Of a stretch of DNA of 64,000 nucleotides, positions 58,241-64,000 are shown piece by piece. The DNA is from Artemisia argyi (lineage: Eukaryota > Streptophyta > Magnoliopsida > Asterales > Asteraceae): the NCBI GenBank assembly GCA_030686995.1, contig CM060707.1, positions 80,436,972 through 80,500,971 on the forward strand. The letters are read 5' to 3'. Positions within the stretch are counted from its first letter, which is position 1, and each line of letters opens with the position of its first letter. Below the pieces are notes generated by a model. It had not been told where the DNA came from. It was given only the letters and a program-made list of their open reading frames with translations, and made no database searches. The position numbers and the translations under genes are program-made.

Positions 58241-58326
58241 TCAGGTACACTGCCTGGTGGGGGTTGTAAGCTTCTCAAGATCCCTTGAGAGGTAAAGCCT
58301 GGTGCAAACCCCACGCATCAAGTTTT

Positions 58327-58345
58327 TGGCGCCGCAGCCTGGGGA
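58327..58345 (+). promoter_or_regulatory. Primer binding site, tRNA-Asp
   Basis: TGGCGCCGCAGCCTGGGGA complements the 3' end of tRNA-Asp with two mismatches and one extra base. The tRNA-Asp primer is characteristic of Athila elements. Confidence 0.85.
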
Positions 58346-58491
58346 ATACTTATTGTCTAGGTTAGAATCTCTTTTTATTAGGTCTACTTGCTAGATTCCT
58401 TTCTAGTAAGATTTTATTTTTATTTTTAGGTTCTCTTTAGTCTATCTTATTTCTTTGTGTTTTTGTTCGTAACTCTTCACCACCCGACATC

Positions 58492-60120
58492 ATGGACGAT
58501 GGGAACATCTTTGAACCCGTCATCCCACCACAACAAAACCCACCACTAGAACCTCTTAGGCCCCGAACCTTAGGAGAGTATTCCCGACCTAGCCAACTAG
58601 GCTACCGAAACACCATTGAGCTCACCGGAGCCAATGTGACCCCCTTGCGATCCGACACCATCCGGTTGGTGCAAAGCGGATGTGCATTCCATGGACTTCG
58701 TTCTGAAGATCCAAACCAACATCTTAAGGACTTCCTTAAAATCGTAGATTCCATAGACCTAGATATTGAAACTAGAGAGACAACCCGATTACGCCTATTC
58801 TAATTCTCTCTACGGGATCAAGCTAGTCAATGGCTTGAGCGTTTACCCGCGGGATCCATCACCACATGGGATAATCTCACCAATCGTTTCCTTACTCAAT
58901 TCTTCCCACCGGGGAAGACTGCAATGCTTAGAAATGATATTTTGATGTTTGAACAACATCAAGGGGAAACTTTCTACGAAGCATGGGCCCGCTTTAAGGA
59001 TCTCCTCCATAAGGTCCCTCATCATGGTATAAACCTTTGGTTATTAGTTCAGATTTTCTATGACCATGTTGACTATCACACTAAACGCACAATCGATAGG
59101 GCCGCGGGAGGTAAACTGCGTGATAAGAATCCCGAGGAATCCTGGGCAATTATTGAGGAGCTCGCCGCCGATAATCAAGAGATGTGGGAGTTTAATCATA
59201 CAATAAAAGCGGCCATCAATGCAGTCTCAACATCTGGAGGAACCACCGAAATCCCCGATGAACTCTTATGCAAACTCGAGGCAAAAGTTGACTATTTTGA
59301 GGAAAGGCAAAGGAGACCTTTAAGTCCTAGACGGGCTACTGTCAATTCTGTCTCGAAACCGACTTCAACACCATTATCAGAGTCACCCTCTAGAGAAAAT
59401 GTCGAGACTTTTCAAAACTATGCCCCACCTTATTCCCCTCCCGAGGAGCTTAGCTCGGAGTTTGAAGCTAGGATGAGAGAATATATGGCAACTCATTCAG
59501 ATCGGCTTGCCAGATTCGAGGAAGCAGTTTATAAGCAAAAAGAGGAGATGCAAGAGAAAATGAATGAGATGATGAATTTATTGGAGGAGTATGCCAACCA
59601 GAAAACCCCCGAAAGAATGCTACTAAGGAAAGAAAGCATCATCCCTACTACCCAATTTGTTAATTCTATCACAATTGTCCACAAGGATGACGAGAAGGTA
59701 GAAGCCTCTACTAAACAGACCTTAGATAAGCCACAAAAATCCCAACCCTTGAGTCACTACCTGAAACATGATATAAACGAAAGCACCATAACAAATTGGA
59801 TTAAGGGTGACGGGCGTAACCAACCTTCCAAACAGGGTTCTGAGAAAGAGGAAAAGGGAAAAGATGAGTATGATACGTTACCTGGGGGGTCAATATTCGA
59901 GAGGCTATTGGTACAAAAAGTGGCTACTAAGCAGGTTGCGTGTGGGAACTTTGAGATACCAACTAGCATCGGGGATTTGAAATATCTTAGTGATTTCGCC
60001 GACCAAGGATCAGAAGTAAATCTTATGCCTCTAACTATTTACATCCAACTAACGTCAAAAATGCCAGCCCTACTCGTGTTAGGTTGTCCCTCGCTGGACA
60101 CTCGTACGTGTACCCTCTAG
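58492..60120 (+). pseudogene. gag: gag-protease of the Athila-like element
   Basis: Frame from ATG 58492 (MDDGNIFEPVIPPQQ) with one internal TAA (58801-58803). Retrotransposon gag landmarks follow in order: RTLGEYSRPS, FHGLRSEDPNQHLKDFLKI, FSLRDQASQWLERLPAGSIT, WDNLTNRFLTQFFPPGKT, FEQHQGETFYEAWARFKDLL, VDYHTKRTIDRAAGGKL, then a coiled-coil with KQKEEMQEKMNEMMN. The protease starts near 59940 (NFEIPTSIGDLKYLSDFADQ, GSEVNLMPLTIY); the usual Asp-x-Gly catalytic triplet reads DQG here. A frameshift near 60064 moves the protease C-terminus to the next frame. No zinc knuckle was seen, as is usual for this lineage. Confidence 0.85.
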
Positions 60121-60761
60121 GAATCGCAGAAGATGTATTAGTTAATGTCGCAGGATTTATGTACCCCGTTGATTTTATGATCATCAATGCTAAGGGAGAT
60201 GGATGCATGCCAATAATCCTTGGGGCACCATTCCTCGCCACCCCTAGAGCTGTCATTAAGTATGAAGGCGGGAAAATTGAGCTTAAATCTGGAAAAAGAA
60301 AGATTAGCTTCCCTATGACTCCGCGAAGTGGGCATGAGAATTTGAGTTGGAGGAAGCTCAAAAACAACATTGACACGACACCCATTCATGTTCAGAATAA
60401 AATTCTTGCATGGGAGGCAAGAATCAAAAGCTACAAGGAGGCTAAATATGAAAGAAGCAAAAGCAATAAGGTTCAGGTCGAATTCGAACATATTCAACCA
60501 GCAGAAAGTCATGTACCATTTGAGGATGGGAAGTTGGTACTCTTAAGACACTTGGAAACAACGATACCACCCGATAAACCAAGTCCTTGGTGGTATGGGC
60601 CTTTCACAATTGAAAGCATGAACCAAGATGGGATGGCTAACCTGAGAAGTAAAGTAGGTGGAGAGGTGATTGCAAGCATCGACAGGTTGAGGCACTATCA
60701 CCATAATAGTAATGATCACAACTACATGGGGTACATCATCTCAAGGGATGAGGTCACATAG
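60084..60761 (+). pseudogene. pol: Protease end fused to an integrase C-terminal remnant
   Basis: In the shifted frame: AGHSYVYPLGIAEDVLVNVA, PVDFMII and MPIILGAPFLATPRAVI are the second half of the Athila protease. The frame then passes without RT, RNase H or integrase core to FEDGKLVLLRHLETT, WWYGPFTIESMN and IASIDRLRHYHHN, which looks like the C-terminal domain of integrase (W-x-GPF motif). The junction is probably between about 60340 and 60480. The frame is open for 226 codons across the junction and ends TAG. After it comes the AGCGCTTCTTGGGAGGCAAC block. Confidence 0.6.
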
Positions 60762-61224
60762 TAACCCATAACCTTGAGTCTAGCTACAAGACTCGTAAAT
60801 AAAGAAAAGCGCTTCTTGGGAGGCAACCCATGCTTTGTGTGATTTTATTTTGTTTGTTTATTATTTGTTTCCGTATGCATGTTTTATTTTTATTGTTGAT
60901 AGATCATGTTTCTAAACTAAATAGTGGAAATACTTTACTTTGTTGTTTTTGCCTAGTCTTAACTCCACCTAAAAGTATTTTTGCAAAGATAAATGTAAGG
61001 GGAAACCCCAAATATGTTTTTAAGAAACAAACCGATCATGATTCTCCACAATATTAAATGGACATTGATGAGTGTCTAAATACTCATCATTTTATATCAA
61101 TCTGAGCTGCCAAAACATACAAAAACACTCAAATATGTACCAAAATACTTAAAATATCTTAGAAGTGTGTTTTATATGTTTCAAATACAAAATATGCAAA
61201 AACAGATGAAAAACGTACAAAGTT

Positions 61225-61690
61225 TGCATAATTGGCAGTTTCAGTCCCTCAAGTTTCATAAATTGGCAAAACTAGTCCCTGGTTATTCTAAAAACATGAA
61301 AATGTCACCAAAGGTCCTTTTTAATCATAAAGTTACATATTTAGTCCTTTGGTGCAAAGTTTTACAAAATTACAAGTTTAGTCCCTGTACTTTGGAAATT
61401 GACATAAATGGTCCCTGGGATGTTTAAAACTTTGAGAAAATCAATTTTGGTCCTTGTACTAATAATCTTATGCAGGAATGGTCCTTGGTGTGAAGTTTGG
61501 TGAATTTACATAATTGGTCCCTCAAGTTTGAAGGTTTGGCATAAATAGTCCCCGTGTATTTAAAAGTGAAAAATATCAAATACTACCCTTGTACTATTCA
61601 TCCTTGTCAAGTTTGGTCCCTATGAGAACTTTTGTAAACTTACAAGACCAGTCCCTCAACTTTGCATTAATTACAAAAATGATCCTTGTG
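61225..61690 (+). repeat. Degenerate GGTCC-unit tandem array, second copy
   Basis: About a dozen 30-40-bp units such as AGTCCCTGGTTATTC and ATTGGTCCCTCAAGTTTGAA. Confidence 0.6.
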
Positions 61691-62390
61691 TGAAATAAAA
61701 CCATACGGACCCTTTTATATTATCTAAACCAAAACCAAATCCAAACTAAACTACCCCTTTGGCCCTTTTTGTGATCCAGTCCATCAGGCCCAAAATCCAG
61801 CCCACACCCTAATTAAATAAAAACGGGGTCAACCCGTTTGACCACCAAAACCACCCCAGCTTTACCCTTTCCCTCCCAAACCACCTCACCACCACTGCAA
61901 ACCATACCACCTGGTATTCCACCTCCACCTCATCACCCCAGCTGTCTACCCACTCCCCTCCACCTCACACAACCCTCCAAACCCCATTAAACCCTTAAAA
62001 TACTCTCCACGTTATCTACAGTGGCCAAATGAGACTTTGGCGCCAAGAAACGATTTAAACGGTGGAGATGAGTTTTACCACATCAAGGGCTAGGAATTGG
62101 TGGGAAAGGTCAAGGTGGGTCCCACTAACCTCAGAAGTCTCTACAAATGGAAGAAAAAGCTGAGGAGATGAAGTATTAGAGTAGTTTTTAGTTAAATGTA
62201 ATCGTAGGTAGTATAAACTTGTATTTTAGTTATAATTTCAATTAAATCAGCTTGTACTAAGTTAAATTGGTGTATTGCAATCTTTATTTTCAAGTTAATT
62301 TTAAGTTGCAGTTGGATATCTCAGTTATGAAATTTTACTCTTATTTCTAAAATCATCAAAAGCTCAACTGTTGTTATTTGTTGTTATAAT

Positions 62391-63165
62391 CAATGTTTTA
62401 AAAAGCGCGCCTAAGGCGCGCCTACTCCCTAAATCTCACGAGGCTCCAGCCTTTGGGATTTTTCCAGATCAAGGCTCACGACATGCATGAATCCCATAAA
62501 AATCATAGCGCCTTGAGGATTTTTGCGCTTTTGCGCCTTGGAGATTTTTGCGCCTAGAAGATGTAACGGGGTTTTGGCCTTTTTTTCTTAATAGTAAGAT
62601 ACAGTTTTAGCTCACATGTTATATACATTAGACCCTTTAAGTTATAAAGTATCTAATAACCCTAATATTATAGAAAATAACTAAAACACACAATCAACAA
62701 AGACATATATATTTTTTGTAATCTAATGTCTAAAAATAGTAGCTTATTAACAGACACAAATATTGTTTCTTTAGTGTTAAGTGTTACCAACCAACTATAG
62801 ATTTGTTGCTGTTAATAGTTGATAGAGATACATGGGAATTTGTTAAATTTTATAAGTTATAAACTCATATATTGTAATGTATATTCAGGTATTTAGGGTA
62901 ATTCATGGATTCTGATATGTTGCTTGCTTGATATTTTAGGTTTAAATGCAAGCTTTGTTAGATGTAATAACTATTAAGTGACATTATGTATTGAATAATG
63001 ATTTTTGTGTAATTTAAGCTGCATAAGTTGTCATATATGTTATAAAAAAACCTAAATATATAGTGCGCCTCATATTTATGAATCCCGCGCCTTGGTTTGC
63101 GCCTCGACTCGAGGCTCTTTGACCCCCTTAGCGCCTTAGTGCGCCTTGAGCCTTTCAAAACATTG
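62391..63165. mobile_element. hAT-type MITE (775 bp)
   Basis: Terminal inverted repeats CAATGTTTTAAAAAG and CTTTCAAAACATTG (one or two mismatches), with a perfect 8-bp target duplication GTTATAAT at 62383-62390 and 63166-63173. The 8-bp duplication marks the hAT superfamily. Both subterminal regions are studded with GCGCCT motifs; the middle is AT-rich and non-coding. Confidence 0.9.
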
Positions 63166-64000
63166 GTTATAATTGAATTCTAAAACTCACTTAAGCTCTG
63201 ACAAAGCTTATTTAAGCTTTTAGAAGGTTTAAATTTCAGTTTAAGTTAATAAAGCAAAAATAAGAAAAATATCAAAGAAAATATAAAGAAAATAAAAAAT
63301 AGTGTCTGATGAAGAATTGAAGCTGAGCAAGGTGTGATTCTGGATTGTTTTGGTATTAGAAACTTTGTGGAAAGTTGTTAGGTGGTTCACAATCCTTGGT
63401 TCATTGGTCTCTAAACTCTCAGTCGTATAACACTTGTAAGTCAATAGTTTGATATTTTCATTTAACTTTTCTTATTATTAGTAGTTACATTTTATTGCTT
63501 AAATAGTTTTAAATTTAGTTAATAAGTTAGTTAAGATCAGTAGATAGGAATTTTTAGGTCTAATCTTAGTTGAGTTTGTATAAACCTTCTGTAAGGGGGT
63601 GTTTGGCTCAGCTTGTTACTGAGTATGTTTGGTAGTATTAGTTGTCTAGGATAGTTTACTCTTATTACTTTAGGTCTAGGTAAGTCAATTCAAACTTAAA
63701 ACTCAGGCCTTAAACTACAAATAGTCAAAATCATCCTTGATCACCCCTCACAGTTAACTGTGAGGGATTTGTGATCCACAAACCATCACTTTAGCTCATA
63801 AGTTGTATCTTTAGCTTATTTTAGGTCTATAATAACTTATTATAACTTAATTAGTCAGTTAGAAGTGTTAGAATCTCATATAAGTCAAACTAGCAAGTTT
63901 CACTAAAAAGTCAATTTGCACATCTCAGATTTTCTCAAATCTTGGGAGAATTGTTTAGAATTTAGGAATAGGTTTTAGAACCTGAAACTTGTTTCTAATT

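Larger units (their letters stand above)
56910..58320 (+). repeat. 5' LTR of the Athila-like element (1411 bp)
   Basis: TGATGAGG...CACGCATCA. U3 has many TGACGGCGTCA-type sites (57110-57335) just before TATATATAG (57351-57359). The tRNA-Asp-complementary block is at 58213-58240 and a CTCAAGATCCCTTGAG hairpin at about 58273. Confidence 0.95.
56905..61065 (+). mobile_element. Athila-like gypsy element, pol core deleted, right end not in window
   Basis: 5' LTR, tRNA-Asp primer site, gag, protease and a piece of integrase C-terminus, then the AGCGCTTCTTGGGAGGCAAC block that typically follows pol in this lineage. ACCCT at 56905-56909 would be the left target duplication. An O-family copy enters at 61066, so the 3' half is not seen. 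Confidence 0.85.
61066..64000 (+). mobile_element. O-family element, second plus-strand copy (runs off window)
   Basis: Starts TGATGAGTG, a short loop, ACTCATCA and TTTT. It has the GGTCC-unit array at 61225-61690, then the CCCAAAATCC/ACGGGGTCAACCCGTTTGACC block also seen near 43200, and an AGCTTAT-rich interior from 63180. No coding ORF recognised. It is inserted in the Athila-like element. Confidence 0.55.

Overview
This is a 64 kb window of AT-rich plant nuclear DNA. The family may be Asteraceae: several retroelement polyprotein types here (the copia gag-pol with an extra downstream ORF, the TNT1-94-like copia, and a DUF4283/zinc-knuckle LINE ORF1) resemble ones I recall as abundant in composites. 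That is recollection, not a search. Only one clearly intact host gene is present, a seven-exon WAT1-related (nodulin MtN21/EamA) transporter at 16204-17973. An assembly gap (15501-16000, 500 N) lies just upstream of its promoter. A broken FG-nucleoporin (NUP98-like) fragment lies near 3.9-4.7 kb, inside a segment flanked by 164-bp direct repeats.

Almost everything else is nested retroelements. 1-2019: 3' end of an LTR element. 5124-5999: 5'-truncated Athila-like gypsy LTR. 6000-8504: reverse-oriented Tekay/Del-like LTR fragment. 8505-11237: reverse-oriented copy of a hairpin-started LTR family (called O here). 11238-14436: hAT-like repeat split by a solo Tekay-like LTR. 18788-38565: a complete minus-strand copia element with a 5-bp target duplication. 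It contains a younger plus-strand copia element (19976-32539, also with a target duplication) and a solo Athila-like LTR (35473-36820). 38566-42431: LINE ORF1 remnant with a poly(A) tail, and a copia gag remnant. 42432-56909: an O-family element split by a LARD-type element with LTRs of about 3.9 kb (44676-54865). 56910-61065: an Athila-like element with gag and protease joined to an integrase C-terminal remnant. 61066-64000: a second plus-strand O copy carrying a hAT MITE.

The most interesting structures are regulatory and architectural. The nested copia element carries two paralogous antisense genes with SUMO-interaction-like N-termini and their own TATA boxes. One of them is divergent to a third, plus-strand ORF that also has its own TATA box. 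Its 3' region has four hairpins whose stems differ in sequence but stay paired. The LARD also has an antisense ORF with a TATA box. The Athila-like LTR carries, just upstream of its tRNA-Asp primer site, sequence complementary to the 5' half of tRNA-Asp, which suggests a bipartite primer interaction. The outer copia element has no recognisable tRNA primer site. Instead its short leader is perfectly complementary over 14 nt to its own U5, as in self-priming elements. All of these readings come from the sequence by eye and need computation to confirm.
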